Positions 45,206 to 57,228 of a DNA stretch of 64,000 bases are shown here, one piece after another; the stretch's first letter is position 1; each line of letters begins with the position of its first letter. Below the pieces are notes generated by a model, which was not told the DNA's origin, did not search any database, and saw nothing but the letters and a program-made list of their open reading frames with translations. The DNA comes from Klebsiella aerogenes. GTDB taxonomy: Bacteria; Pseudomonadota; Gammaproteobacteria; Enterobacterales; Enterobacteriaceae. The stretch covers positions 4,028,422 through 4,092,421 of the forward strand of contig CP119076.1 in the NCBI GenBank assembly GCA_029027985.1, written 5' to 3'. Position numbers and translations under genes: made by a program.

Positions 45206-46930
45206 TCAGGTTCTCTCCGTTTTGCTCAACCACATTTCGTCCATGCCGCCGCCGCGGATCTGCATGGGGTACACATGCTCACTGCCATCCACCGTGACAT
45301 CAACGAACACCAGGCGGTTATTGCGCACCTGTTCCAGCGCTTCCGCCAGCTTCGTTTCCAGCTCTTGCGGCTCGCTGATGCGAATACCGACGTGACCATA
45401 GGCTTCCGCGACGCGGACGAAGTCCGGCAGCGATTCCATATAGGACTGCGAATGACGGCCGGAATAGAGCATATCCTGCCACTGCTTCACCATCCCGAGG
45501 TAGCGGTTGTTGAGGTTCAACACCAGTACCGGCAGCTCGTACTGCAGCGCAGTGGAAAGCTCCTGGATGTTCATCTGGATGCTGCCGTCGCCGGTGACGC
45601 AGATAACGGTTTCGTTTGGCAGCGCCATCTTCACGCCCAGCGCGGCAGGCAGGCCAAAACCCATCGTGCCGAGGCCGCCGGAGTTAATCCAACGCCTTGG
45701 CTTATCGAACGGATAATAGAGAGCGGCGAACATCTGATGCTGACCAACGTCGGACGTGACGTAGGCATCGCCATTCGTCAGGCGCCAGATAGTCTCGATC
45801 ACCGCCTGCGGCTTGATCTTGCCGCTTTGCGTGTCGTATTGCAGGCAGTGACGGGAACGCCACTGTTCAATCTGTTGCCACCAGTCGCGGATCTCATCCA
45901 GCGGCTGTTGGCTTTCTTCCTGCTCCAGCAGTTCCAGCATTTGATCGAGCACCTGCCGCGCATCGCCAACGATCGGCACATCCGCTGGCACCGTCTTGGA
46001 GATCGATGTCGGATCGATATCAATATGCAGCACCGTTGCGTTCGGGCAGTACTTCGCCAGATTGTTGGTCGTGCGATCGTCAAAACGCACGCCGACGGCA
46101 AAGATGACGTCGGAATGGTGCATGGTCATGTTGGCTTCATAGGTGCCATGCATGCCCAGCATGCCCAATGCCTGCTGATGGGTCGCCGGAAACGCCCCCA
46201 GGCCCATTAAAGAAGAGACCACCGGCAGCTTGAGTTTTTCGACCAGCGTACGCAGCTGCGCCTCGCACTGCGCGTTGATCGCCCCGCCGCCGACGTAGAC
46301 GACCGGTTTTTTCGCCGTCGCCAGCGTCTGCAGCGCGCGCTTAATTTGCCCTTTATGACCGCTGGTCGTCGGGTTATAGGAACGCATGCTCACCGCATCC
46401 GGCCAGACGTAAGGCAGTTTATTCGCCGGATTGAGAATGTCCTTTGGCAAATCAACCACCACCGGGCCAGGACGACCGCTGGCCGCCAGCCAGAAAGCCT
46501 TTTTCAGGATCCCCGGAATATCTTCAGTCTGCTTCACCAAAAAACTGTGTTTGACCACCGGGCGCGAGATGCCAACCATGTCGCATTCCTGGAAGGCATC
46601 GTAGCCAATCAGCGAAGTAGCGACCTGCCCGGAAAGGATCACCAGCGGAATGGAATCCATGTAAGCCGTTGCGATACCGGTAATCGCGTTTGTCGCCCCC
46701 GGGCCGGAGGTCACCAGCACGACGCCGACTTCGCCGGTTGCGCGCGCCAGGCCGTCAGCCATATGCACCGCAGCCTGCTCGTGGCGTACCAGCACGTGGT
46801 CGATGCCGCCAAGGGTATGTAACGCATCATAGATATCGAGGACTGCGCCTCCGGGATAGCCGAATACTTGCTTGACGCCCTGATCGACCAGCGATTGGAC
46901 GACCATCTCGGCTCCTGACAACATCTCCAT
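45206..46930 (-). CDS. ilvI: Acetolactate synthase III catalytic subunit
   Basis: 574 residues, the E. coli length. ThDP/FAD enzyme that condenses pyruvate with pyruvate or 2-oxobutyrate, the first common step to Val, Leu and Ile. It has the catalytic-Glu region [13 protein letters not shown] near 47-60 and the ThDP motif [16 protein letters not shown]...NLNN near 430-460. The start has CTGGAGG at good spacing. First gene of ilvIH; in E. coli activated by Lrp and influenced by LeuO, whose gene upstream is broken here. Confidence 0.97.
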   Translation of the reverse strand: MEMLSGAEMVVQSLVDQGVKQVFGYPGGAVLDIYDALHTLGGIDHVLVRHEQAAVHMADGLARATGEVGVVLVTSGPGATNAITGIATAYMDSIPLVILSGQVATSLIGYDAFQECDMVGISRPVVKHSFLVKQTEDIPGILKKAFWLAASGRPGPVVVDLPKDILNPANKLPYVWPDAVSMRSYNPTTSGHKGQIKRALQTLATAKKPVVYVGGGAINAQCEAQLRTLVEKLKLPVVSSLMGLGAFPATHQQALGMLGMHGTYEANMTMHHSDVIFAVGVRFDDRTTNNLAKYCPNATVLHIDIDPTSISKTVPADVPIVGDARQVLDQMLELLEQEESQQPLDEIRDWWQQIEQWRSRHCLQYDTQSGKIKPQAVIETIWRLTNGDAYVTSDVGQHQMFAALYYPFDKPRRWINSGGLGTMGFGLPAALGVKMALPNETVICVTGDGSIQMNIQELSTALQYELPVLVLNLNNRYLGMVKQWQDMLYSGRHSQSYMESLPDFVRVAEAYGHVGIRISEPQELETKLAEALEQVRNNRLVFVDVTVDGSEHVYPMQIRGGGMDEMWLSKTERT

Positions 46931-47318
46931 GGTTTGCCTCCAGGCTTATGGTTTTCACGACGGCAGAAGTCATTTTCCGCGCCCGTCGTATGATGCAAAG
47001 CCACAGGCAGTGCATTGAGGTGAACGACTTGCTGAGCATTACCATAACTGCTCGCCAACAGGCAGGCAATTAGCCTCCCGGCGTATATCGCCCGCGTTAA
47101 AAGCAGAAAAGAAAGCATCTGGTAGAATATATGGAGGATTGCTTCAAGAATAAGAAAATGGGATAGCCAATACTCGGGGAAAATGGCTTACGGCAGAAAA
47201 TCATCCATTTTTCACCGTCGAGCCGCCATAACCCACAGCAATAAACAGAATAATATTCTGATTTTTTATTAAACAACAATACAAGCAGGAGCTTTCGCTC
47301 CCGTTTTCGGATAATGTA
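46931..47318. promoter_or_regulatory. ilvIH upstream region
   Basis: 388 nt between leuO and ilvI, in the place where E. coli has its long Lrp-controlled ilvIH promoter. I could not pick a promoter or Lrp sites with confidence. The leuO-proximal third is AT-rich. A small hairpin GGAGC/GCTCC (47288-47292 and 47297-47301) lies 18 nt past the leuO stop and may terminate leuO weakly. Short open frames here overlap ilvI out of frame and are not genes. Confidence 0.5.
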
Positions 47319-48268
47319 TTAGCGCTGGCAAATATTCGCCAGTAATTCTTCCATCCACTGATGGCCTTTATCGCGCCCGGCCGCTTCATGCCAGGACAGG
47401 AAGCAGGTGCGATTATTTTCCTTCAACGGCAGCGGTAATAGCTGTAAATCTAATTTCCCAGCAAATTCACTCGCTAACCAGCGCGGCGCGATAGCCACCA
47501 TATAGGTTTGCGAAACCACATTTAAAACGCTGACCATCGCATTGCCCTGATAAGCGATACTGGATTGTTTATCAACGGAGTCATACCATGGCTGGCTAAA
47601 TGACGCATAGCGATCCAATGAGACAACAGCATGCTCTTCCTGATAAATATCCGCTTCCGTTAGCGGGCCGGAAATACGCGGATGTTTACGACTGGCAACC
47701 AGAACCATTTCATCTTTGAATAAAGGGATACAGGCGAATTCCGGGCGACGGAACTCTTCATACCCGATAACAAATTCAATTTCCTGATAGCGCAGCTGAT
47801 GTTCAGTATTTTGGTGTAGCGCTGATTTAAAGACCAAATGAATATTTGGCGCGATTGCACTCACTTTATTAAATATAAGAGAGGTTAAATAATTATCCAA
47901 CGGGCTACACACGCAGAGGTTAAATGCCCGCCGCTGCTCAGCGGTTCGAAGCCGGAACCCGGTAGCTCATTCTGCACCAACTGCAACGCCTGACGCACGG
48001 AGCCGAATAGTTGGTAGGCCCTCGCTGTCGGCTGAATACCGCGGCCATAGCGGACAAACAGTTCATCATTAAACATCACTTTAAGACGTGATACCGCGTT
48101 GCTCACCGCCGGTTGCGACATCCCGAGCGAATGGGCCGCACGGGTAATATTTTGCTCCTGCATCACCGCATCAAACACTGTCAGGAGGTTAAGATCCACC
48201 ATTCGCAGTTGTGGTTTGACGACTTCCTGTCCCGGGGCTGATTTATATTCAGTATTTTCAATTAACAT
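47319..48268 (-). pseudogene. leuO: leuO, LysR-type global regulator, disrupted by a frameshift
   Basis: Two abutting frames together encode a full LeuO (about 316 residues). Frame one runs from ATG 48268 (with GGTGGAG 6 nt before it) through the helix-turn-helix [20 protein letters not shown] to [13 protein letters not shown], then reads out of frame to a stop at 47885 (127 residues). Frame two resumes with [16 protein letters not shown] and runs to the normal end [21 protein letters not shown]. One missing base between 47931 and 47932 (plus-strand T, expected SSERAFNL) accounts for the break, and no other damage is seen. The truncated product keeps the DNA-binding domain and lacks the effector domain. 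LeuO normally counters H-NS silencing. A sequencing error or a strain-specific mutation are both possible. Confidence 0.85.
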
Positions 48269-48828
48269 ATCTGACTCCACCGTCACGCTAAATTCCTTTT
48301 ACCAAAGTGCAGTAATTAATTAAGACAATATCATTTATCATGTATATTAAATCTGCAAAAGGGCAAAATTGAATTTTAGGAATATATCAAGGTTATGAGT
48401 GGCGACGAAAAACCGCACTGGACATCACCGGAACCCGCCCAAAACATATCGTTTACTTGATGATATAAAGTGTACCCATAGATCATAAAAATAAACAACA
48501 CCACTAACAGTGAATTCCAATTTAAGCATTAATTAACTATCTAGTTTTCGCCTGATAGAAATTAACACTTCATTATCTTTTCCCGGGCAATAACGTCGCA
48601 AAATCAGATAGCGTCTCTCCTCTAATCGCTTGTATTTCATTATGATACTACTTAGGCGGCGCCAATACGTATTGAGTCCCTGAATGAAAATAATTTTTTC
48701 AAAATGTTCTCTTTTTTTCAAAAACAGGGCCAGGGTCTCAAATAGGATCGTCCGACAAACGACATATAAACCAGCACAATTAGCTAATTCACCTGACCGG
48801 CTAAAAGCAGTTTTTATGTTCCCTGGGG
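48269..48828. promoter_or_regulatory. leuO/leuABCD divergent control region
   Basis: About 560 nt, strongly AT-rich, with several short A/T tracts typical of H-NS-bound DNA. It carries the leuO promoter to the left and ends at the leu promoter. An open frame at 48533-48838 (minus) has no ribosome site or coding bias and is not called. Confidence 0.5.
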
Positions 48829-48857
48829 TTGACATCAAAACCGCTATCCAGTAACTC
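48829..48857 (+). promoter_or_regulatory. leuABCD promoter
   Basis: TTGACA (48829-48834), a 17-nt spacer, TAACTC (48852-48857). This and the following CTAAAAGCATATCG match the known E. coli leu promoter region closely. Confidence 0.8.
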
Positions 48858-48891
48858 TAAAAGCATATCGATTTCCACTGGAGTATGACGC

Positions 48892-48978
48892 ATGATTCGC
48901 ACCACTCGCTTCACCAGCCTACTACTACTAAACGCATCCATTATGCGCGGTAGGCTGTTGGGCGACGTTCAGCGTTAA
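48892..48978 (+). CDS. leuL: leu operon leader peptide
   Basis: 28-codon leader, ATG 48892 to TAA 48978. It contains four consecutive CUA leucine codons (rare codons) at positions 10-13 (residues SLLLLNAS), plus two more Leu near the end (RLLG). Ribosome stalling there when charged tRNA-Leu is scarce prevents the downstream terminator from forming. The ends of the peptide differ from E. coli and Salmonella, but length and the Leu block are conserved. Confidence 0.92.
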   Translation: MIRTTRFTSLLLLNASIMRGRLLGDVQR

Positions 48979-48999
48979 GTCATCTTCCAGCAAGACACT

Positions 49000-49027
49000 A
49001 AACCCGCGCCATTGCGCGGGTTTTTTT
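49000..49027 (+). terminator. leu attenuator
   Basis: Nine-base stem AACCCGCGC/GCGCGGGTT (49001-49009 and 49014-49022) followed by a T run. It lies 23 nt past leuL and 45 nt before leuA. Confidence 0.92.
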
Positions 49028-49071
49028 ATGCTCGAAGCAAGGCGCCAGGCAACAGATTAAGGATCTAAACC

Positions 49072-51734
<2,663 letters not shown>

Positions 51735-51736
51735 TC

Positions 51737-53137
51737 ATGGCGAAAACGTTATACGAAAAATTGTTTGATGCGCATGTGGTATATGAAGCGCAAAACGAAA
51801 CCCCGTTGCTGTACATCGACCGCCATCTGGTGCACGAAGTGACTTCGCCGCAAGCCTTTGACGGCCTGCGCGCGCATGGTCGCCCGGTGCGCCAGCCGGG
51901 TAAAACCTTCGCCACCATGGATCACAACGTTTCTACGCAGACCAAAGATATCAATGCGTCCGGCGAAATGGCCCGCATCCAGATGCAGGAACTGATTAAA
52001 AACTGTAACGAGTTCGGCGTTGAGCTGTATGACCTGAACCACCCGTTCCAGGGCATCGTTCACGTCATGGGGCCGGAACAAGGCGTGACGCTGCCAGGAA
52101 TGACCATTGTTTGCGGCGATTCCCACACCGCCACCCACGGCGCGTTCGGCGCGCTGGCGTTCGGTATCGGCACCTCCGAAGTTGAGCACGTCCTGGCGAC
52201 CCAGACCCTGAAACAGGGCCGCGCGAAGACGATGAAAATTGAAGTGCAAGGCAAAGCAGCGCCGGGCATTACCGCGAAAGATATCGTGCTGGCGATCATT
52301 GGTAAAACCGGCAGCGCCGGCGGTACCGGCCACGTAGTGGAGTTCTGCGGCGAAGCCATCCGCGATCTGAGCATGGAAGGCCGTATGACCCTGTGCAATA
52401 TGGCGATCGAAATGGGCGCCAAAGCGGGGTTGGTCGCTCCGGACGAGACCACCTTCAACTATGTGCAGGGCCGTCTGCACGCGCCGAAGGGTCAGGATTT
52501 CACCGACGCGGTAGCATACTGGAAGACCCTGAAAACCGATGATGGCGCGACCTTTGACAGCGTGGTGACGCTGCAGGCGGAAGAGATTGCGCCGCAGGTG
52601 ACCTGGGGCACCAACCCGGGCCAGGTGATCTCGGTCACTGACATCATCCCGGATCCATCTTCGTTCAGCGATCCGGTCGAGCGCGCCAGCGCCGAAAAAG
52701 CGTTGGCCTATATGGGTCTGAAATCCGGCGTACCGTTGACCGAAGTCGCGATCGATAAAGTCTTTATCGGCTCCTGCACCAACTCGCGAATCGAAGATTT
52801 ACGCGCGGCGGCGGAAATCGCCAAAGGCCGTAAAGTGGCTCCAGGCGTGCAGGCGCTGGTGGTTCCTGGCTCCGGTCCGGTAAAAGCACAGGCGGAAGCG
52901 GAAGGTCTGGATAAGATTTTCATCGAAGCCGGTTTTGAGTGGCGCTTACCAGGCTGCTCGATGTGTCTGGCGATGAACAACGACCGCCTGAACCCGGGCG
53001 AACGCTGCGCGTCTACCAGCAACCGTAACTTTGAAGGCCGTCAGGGCCGCGGCGGGCGCACCCATTTAGTCAGCCCGGCCATGGCCGCGGCGGCAGCCGT
53101 TACCGGCCATTTCGCCGATATCCGTAGCATGAAATAA
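51737..53137 (+). CDS. leuC: 3-isopropylmalate dehydratase large subunit
   Basis: 466 residues. Aconitase-family enzyme that isomerises 2- to 3-isopropylmalate with LeuD. The 4Fe-4S cluster cysteines are seen in [13 protein letters not shown] and in [12 protein letters not shown]. It starts 2 nt after leuB, with leuD 10 nt beyond. Confidence 0.98.
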   Translation: MAKTLYEKLFDAHVVYEAQNETPLLYIDRHLVHEVTSPQAFDGLRAHGRPVRQPGKTFATMDHNVSTQTKDINASGEMARIQMQELIKNCNEFGVELYDLNHPFQGIVHVMGPEQGVTLPGMTIVCGDSHTATHGAFGALAFGIGTSEVEHVLATQTLKQGRAKTMKIEVQGKAAPGITAKDIVLAIIGKTGSAGGTGHVVEFCGEAIRDLSMEGRMTLCNMAIEMGAKAGLVAPDETTFNYVQGRLHAPKGQDFTDAVAYWKTLKTDDGATFDSVVTLQAEEIAPQVTWGTNPGQVISVTDIIPDPSSFSDPVERASAEKALAYMGLKSGVPLTEVAIDKVFIGSCTNSRIEDLRAAAEIAKGRKVAPGVQALVVPGSGPVKAQAEAEGLDKIFIEAGFEWRLPGCSMCLAMNNDRLNPGERCASTSNRNFEGRQGRGGRTHLVSPAMAAAAAVTGHFADIRSMK

Positions 53138-53147
53138 GGAGACCATC

Positions 53148-53753
53148 ATGGCAGAGAAATTTACCCAACATACTGGCCTGGTGGTTCCGCTGGATGCCGC
53201 AAACGTCGATACCGATGCGATCATTCCGAAGCAGTTCCTGCAGAAAGTCACCCGCACCGGCTTTGGCGCGCATCTGTTCAACGACTGGCGTTTCCTTGAC
53301 GACCAGGGACAGCAGCCAAACCCGGAGTTCGTGCTCAACTTCCCGCAATACAAAGGGGCGTCGATCCTGCTGGCACGGGAAAACTTCGGCTGCGGCTCCT
53401 CGCGTGAGCACGCGCCGTGGGCACTGACCGATTACGGTTTCAAAGTGGTGATCGCGCCAAGCTTTGCCGATATCTTTTACGGCAACAGCTTCAACAACCA
53501 GTTGCTGCCGGTCACCCTTAGCGATGCACAGGTCGATGAGCTGTTCACGCTGGTACAGGCTAACCCAGGCATCAAGTTTGAAGTGGATCTGGAAGCACAG
53601 GTGGTTAAAGCAGGGGATAAAACCTACAGCTTTAAAATCGATGACTTCCGCCGCCACTGCATGCTCAACGGGCTGGATAGCATCGGTCTGACGCTGCAGC
53701 ATGAAGACGCTATTTCGGCTTACGAAAACAAGCAGCCGGCGTTTATGCAGTAA
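53148..53753 (+). CDS. leuD: 3-isopropylmalate dehydratase small subunit
   Basis: 201 residues. Swivel domain partner of LeuC, with the characteristic [15 protein letters not shown] motif and [10 protein letters not shown] near the N terminus. Good AAGGAG before the ATG. Last gene of leuABCD. Confidence 0.98.
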   Translation: MAEKFTQHTGLVVPLDAANVDTDAIIPKQFLQKVTRTGFGAHLFNDWRFLDDQGQQPNPEFVLNFPQYKGASILLARENFGCGSSREHAPWALTDYGFKVVIAPSFADIFYGNSFNNQLLPVTLSDAQVDELFTLVQANPGIKFEVDLEAQVVKAGDKTYSFKIDDFRRHCMLNGLDSIGLTLQHEDAISAYENKQPAFMQ

Positions 53754-53768
53754 TCCGTAACGCCTTGT

Positions 53769-53820
53769 CCGGGCTACCGACATTCATTGGTAGCCCGGCC
53801 GAGCGCAGCGATGCCGGGAC
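53769..53820. repeat. REP-like palindrome and terminator after leuD
   Basis: CCGGGCTACC/GGTAGCCCGG (53769-53778 and 53789-53798) makes a perfect 10-bp stem. The overlapping GTAGCCCGGCCGAGCGCAG... CCGGG block is the enterobacterial REP type (CCCGG, then ~15 nt with GCGCAGCG, then CCGGG). It separates the convergent leuD and setA and probably ends both transcripts. Confidence 0.65.
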
Positions 53821-53829
53821 GGCACCAGA

Positions 53830-55008
53830 CTAAACGTCCTTGACCCTCCCGGTCAGCACCAGCGTCACCAGCGAAATCCCGGCAATCACCCAGTACACCG
53901 AGAAATGGCCAAAGCTCTGCGCCAGCGCCCCTTGAATAATCCCCGCCAGAATTACCCCGGTTGAAATACTATTGGTAAACAGCGTGGTCGCTGCCCCCGC
54001 ACGACCGGGCATCAGATCCTGGAACCACAACATGCCGATCCCGGCGACAATACCGATAAACACCGCGTTGAATAGCTGAAGCACCAACAGCGAGGTATGG
54101 CTGTGGAAGAAGATCAGCCCGACGTAGAACAGCACACCAGCGGCCACCGCCGTCACCATCATCCGCCGCTTACCGAAGCGCTTCACGTAGTAACCCGCGA
54201 GGATCATCGCCGGAATTTCCAGCCCCGCCGCCGTCCCCATCAGGATCCCCGCCAGACTATCGGGCAGACCGAGATCGCTGCTGATCCACAATGGCATATC
54301 GATGATATACATGGTGTTGCAGGTCCACATCAGCGTGGAAGCGATAAACAGCATCCGTACGTTGCTGTCCTTCCAGCCGCTAATCTGGTTCTGCACCACG
54401 TCGGCGGGCTGTTCGACCCTCGCCACCGACGGTAGCGTCAGGGCAATCAGCGTCAGGCTAATCACGAAAATGGCGGCGGCAATAGAAAACATGGCAGTAA
54501 AGCCATAGTTGAGCGCCAGCATAAAGGCCAGCGGTGGGCCAATAACCCACGCCAGCGACAGCTGGGCGCGCATCACCGAGCTGAACATCACCACTTCCCG
54601 CGCCGAACTATCGGCATATTCACGGGCGAGCGCAAACAGCTGCGGCATCGCGGCGTTGGCGATTGAGGCCAGCATCACGCCACAGGTGATAAGCGTCAGG
54701 TAGTGGCGGTTGAAAGCGAACAGCAGGGCGTTGCCCACCGCCATCAGGCAACAGAACATAATCAGGCGCCGCCGATCGCCGCGGCTGTCCGATCGTTTCG
54801 CCAGCGCCAGGCTCACCAGGATGCCGGCAATCGCATTCACCGTATAAAACAGGCCAACCCAAAACGGCGGCGCGCCGACTTCACGGCTCAGGAACAGGCT
54901 GAGCGTCGGCGCTTGCAGGGCTCCCGCCACGCCCATCATAAAAGCCACCAGCATAAAAGCGGCATACACGCCGTTTAGCCGTCGCCCCATCGTCATTAAC
55001 CACAGCAT
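53830..55008 (-). CDS. setA: Sugar efflux transporter SetA
   Basis: 392 residues, major facilitator superfamily, about 12 transmembrane helices. Exports glucose and other sugars or their analogues, relieving sugar-phosphate stress. MFS loop motif LAKRSDSRGDRRR is seen near 70. It lies directly downstream of sgrS (31 nt past its terminator) on the same strand, as in E. coli where sgrS and setA can be co-transcribed. Confidence 0.96.
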   Translation of the reverse strand: MLWLMTMGRRLNGVYAAFMLVAFMMGVAGALQAPTLSLFLSREVGAPPFWVGLFYTVNAIAGILVSLALAKRSDSRGDRRRLIMFCCLMAVGNALLFAFNRHYLTLITCGVMLASIANAAMPQLFALAREYADSSAREVVMFSSVMRAQLSLAWVIGPPLAFMLALNYGFTAMFSIAAAIFVISLTLIALTLPSVARVEQPADVVQNQISGWKDSNVRMLFIASTLMWTCNTMYIIDMPLWISSDLGLPDSLAGILMGTAAGLEIPAMILAGYYVKRFGKRRMMVTAVAAGVLFYVGLIFFHSHTSLLVLQLFNAVFIGIVAGIGMLWFQDLMPGRAGAATTLFTNSISTGVILAGIIQGALAQSFGHFSVYWVIAGISLVTLVLTGRVKDV

Positions 55009-55076
55009 GAAATATCCTTAACACACGCGAAGTAAACGAAAAAAGCCAGCAGAAGCAATCTGCTGGCGGGTGATTC

Positions 55077-55138
55077 TATACTCTATGGATTTCGAGTTGC
55101 AGCCAATGCTGCCTACAGCCTGAAAGACGGCGAGTATA
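55077..55138. repeat. 62-bp ERIC-like palindrome inserted in sgrS
   Basis: Ends are TATACTC and GAGTATA, with inner TTTCGAGTTGCA and CAGCCTGAAAGACGGCGAGT. These correspond to the two termini of ERIC (TATACCC...TTCGAGTTGCA and TGCAACTTGAAG...ACGGGTATA) with the centre deleted. It abuts the conserved pairing region at 55139 and interrupts a sequence that in E. coli reads GGTGATTTTACACC on this strand. Confidence 0.8.
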
Positions 55139-55172
55139 ACACCAATACTCAGTCACACATGATGTCTGCAAG

Positions 55173-55325
55173 TCAACGATCGGAGGTCGGCGACGTAACT
55201 CCCCACTGCATCAGTTCCTCCAGCATCTTCTGCTGTTTTCCTGCCAACAGGCGGGCCAGCCAGGACGCATCCTGCGTCGCAGAAAAGTACCGTTGATAGA
55301 ACTGTCTGGTGGTTGACCTCGTCAT
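55173..55325 (-). CDS. sgrT: SgrT, glucose-transporter inhibitor peptide
   Basis: 50 residues encoded in the 5' part of SgrS, ATG 55325 to TGA 55173. Central RQFYQRYFSAT resembles E. coli RQFYQHYFTAT, and KMLEELMQW matches TMLEGLMQW. The N terminus is six residues longer (MTRSTT) than the 43-residue E. coli peptide. AAGGAG lies 7 nt before the ATG, a stronger site than in E. coli. SgrT blocks PtsG activity, complementing the RNA's repression of ptsG synthesis. Confidence 0.9.
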   Translation of the reverse strand: MTRSTTRQFYQRYFSATQDASWLARLLAGKQQKMLEELMQWGVTSPTSDR

Positions 55326-55412
55326 ATTCATCTCCTTACTTCATCGAGATTCATTATTGACCTAATATAGGAACTCATAAATTGCTGAGTTTTCGTCAGG
55401 AGTTCCCCTTTT

Positions 55413-57068
55413 ATGTCTTCCAGTCGTTTGCAACAACAGTTCATCCGCTTATGGCAGTGCTGCGAGGGTAAGTCGCAAGAGACGACCCTTAACGAGCTGG
55501 CGGAAATGCTCAGCTGCTCGCGCCGCCATATGCGCACGCTGCTCAATATGATGGCGGAACGCGGCTGGCTGGCATGGGAATCCGAAGCCGGACGCGGCAA
55601 GCGTTCCAGGCTGACTTTCCTCTATACCGGGCTGGCGTTGCAGCAGCAGCGCGCCGAGGATTTGCTGGAGCAGGACCGCATCGACCAGTTGGTGCAGTTG
55701 GTCGGCGATAAAGCGGCCGTCAGGCAAATGCTGATTTCACATCTTGGCCGTAGCTTCCGCCAGGGGCGGCATATCCTGCGCGTGCTCTACTATCGACCGA
55801 TGAAAAATCTGCTGCCCGGCAGCGCGCTGCGCCGCTCGGAGACCCACATCGCCCGGCAGATTTTTAGCGCCCTGACGCGGGTAAATGAGGAAAACGGGGA
55901 ACTGGAGGCCGACATCGCTCACCACTGGCAGCAGATTTCGCCAACCCACTGGCGCTTTTTCCTGCGCCCCGGCATTCATTTCCATCACGGCCGCGAACTG
56001 GAAATGACTGACGTCATCTCTTCGTTGCAGCGCAGCAGAGAGCTGCCGTTGTTTTCACATATCACGCGCATCATCTCACCGACCGCCTGGACGCTGGATA
56101 TTCACCTCAGTCAGCCGGATCGCTGGCTACCGTGGTTGCTGGGTCAGGTCCCGGCGATGATGCTGCCGCACGAATGGCGGACGATGAACCGCTTTTCCAG
56201 TATGCCCATTGGTACCGGCCCCTATGCGGTGGCGCGCAACAATCAAAACCAGCTGAAAATCCACGCCTTCGAGGATTACTTCGGCTACCGGGCGCTTATC
56301 GATGAGGTCAACGTCTGGGTGCTGCCGGAAATTAGCGAAGAGCCCAGCTGCGGGTTAACCCTACAGGGCAATACCGAAAGCGAAAAAGCGGTGGAGAGTC
56401 GCCTGGAAGAAGGCTGCTACTACCTGTTGTTTGATTGCCGCAGCCCGCTGGGTCGCAACGATGAGGTTCGCCGCTGGCTCAGCCATCTATTCCAGCCCGC
56501 CAACCTGCTCTACCACGCGGGCGAGCACTATCAGGGCAACTGGTTCCCGGCCTACGGCCTGCTGCCGCGCTGGCACCATGCCCGCAGCCACACCTGCGAG
56601 AAACCAGCGGGACTGGAGTCGGTCACCCTCACCTACTACCGCGATCACGTCGAACATCGCGTGATCGGCGGGATCATGCGCACGCTGCTGGCGGAACATC
56701 AGGTGAAGCTAGAAATACAGGAACTAGAGTATGACGACTGGCATCGCGGTGAAGCGGTGAGCGATATCTGGCTCAACAGCGCCAACTTCACGCTGCCGAT
56801 CGATTTTTCCCTGTTCGCCTATTTATATGAAGTGCCGCTTATCCATCACTGCATCCCCATCGACTGGGAAGCGGACGCCAGCCGCTGGCGCGCGGGTGAA
56901 TTCAACCCGGCGACCTGGAGCCAGCAACTCCTGGTCCAGCAGCATATCGTGCCGCTGATTCACCACTGGCTGATGATTCAGGGACAGCGCAGTATGCGCG
57001 GGGTGCGTATGAACACCCTCGGTTGGTTTGACTTCAAATCGGCATGGTTCGCCCCGCCGGAGCCCTGA
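55413..57068 (+). CDS. sgrR: SgrR, transcriptional activator of sgrS
   Basis: 551 residues, the E. coli length. An N-terminal winged helix (about 1-80, with [23 protein letters not shown]) is joined to a solute-binding (SBP-5-like) domain (about 160-480) thought to sense sugar phosphates. Divergent from sgrS with a 67-nt gap between its ATG and the sRNA start, matching activation of sgrS and autorepression. Confidence 0.97.
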   Translation: MSSSRLQQQFIRLWQCCEGKSQETTLNELAEMLSCSRRHMRTLLNMMAERGWLAWESEAGRGKRSRLTFLYTGLALQQQRAEDLLEQDRIDQLVQLVGDKAAVRQMLISHLGRSFRQGRHILRVLYYRPMKNLLPGSALRRSETHIARQIFSALTRVNEENGELEADIAHHWQQISPTHWRFFLRPGIHFHHGRELEMTDVISSLQRSRELPLFSHITRIISPTAWTLDIHLSQPDRWLPWLLGQVPAMMLPHEWRTMNRFSSMPIGTGPYAVARNNQNQLKIHAFEDYFGYRALIDEVNVWVLPEISEEPSCGLTLQGNTESEKAVESRLEEGCYYLLFDCRSPLGRNDEVRRWLSHLFQPANLLYHAGEHYQGNWFPAYGLLPRWHHARSHTCEKPAGLESVTLTYYRDHVEHRVIGGIMRTLLAEHQVKLEIQELEYDDWHRGEAVSDIWLNSANFTLPIDFSLFAYLYEVPLIHHCIPIDWEADASRWRAGEFNPATWSQQLLVQQHIVPLIHHWLMIQGQRSMRGVRMNTLGWFDFKSAWFAPPEP

Positions 57069-57106
57069 AGACTTTCCGTCATCTGACAAAATCATTACAC
57101 TATCGC

Positions 57107-57228
57107 CGTTCTCAACGGGGTGCTGAAAGGCTGAGAAAATACCCGTCGAACCTGATCCGGATAACGCCAGCGAAGGGATTTGAGGCTGACTCAAAATCCT
57201 TTGCCTCCCCATTTACTGAGGTGCAAAG
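57107..57228 (+). promoter_or_regulatory. TPP riboswitch (THI element) of thiBPQ
   Basis: Conserved pieces in order: CTCAACGGGGTGC (57111-57123), CTGAGAAAATACCC (57131-57144), GAACCTGATCCGGATAACGC (57148-57167), then GAAGGGA. P1 can form by CTCAA (57111-57115) with TTGAG (57180-57184). The P3 arm is very short. Downstream, CTTTGC-CTC (57199-57207) pairs with GAG-GT-GCAAAG (57218-57228), masking the ribosome site of the GTG at 57228, so control is probably at translation initiation. Confidence 0.93.

Larger units (their letters stand above)
55039..55345 (-). ncRNA. sgrS: SgrS small RNA, glucose-phosphate stress
   Basis: The putative 5' end GATGAAG (55345) matches E. coli SgrS. It is followed by sgrT, then the ptsG-pairing block at 55139-55164, rc CATCATGTGTGACTGAGTAT and onward, which is identical to E. 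coli over its core. The 3' end is the terminator GCCAGCAGA/TCTGCTGGC (55045-55067) plus a T run. Unlike E. coli, a 62-bp ERIC-like palindrome sits between pairing region and terminator, in the loop of the small GGTG/CACC hairpin. This lengthens the RNA to about 307 nt (E. coli 227). SgrS with Hfq represses ptsG and manXYZ mRNAs. Confidence 0.88.

Noticed and set aside
46711-47118. 135-codon minus-strand frame upstream of and overlapping ilvI
   Set aside because: Its start looks hydrophobic, but it runs out of frame through the conserved ilvI start region and lacks a good Shine-Dalgarno. No homologue comes to mind.
48533-48838. 101-codon minus-strand open frame in the leuO/leu control region
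   Set aside because: It lies in AT-rich regulatory DNA, covers the leu promoter -35 region, and has no ribosome site or known family.
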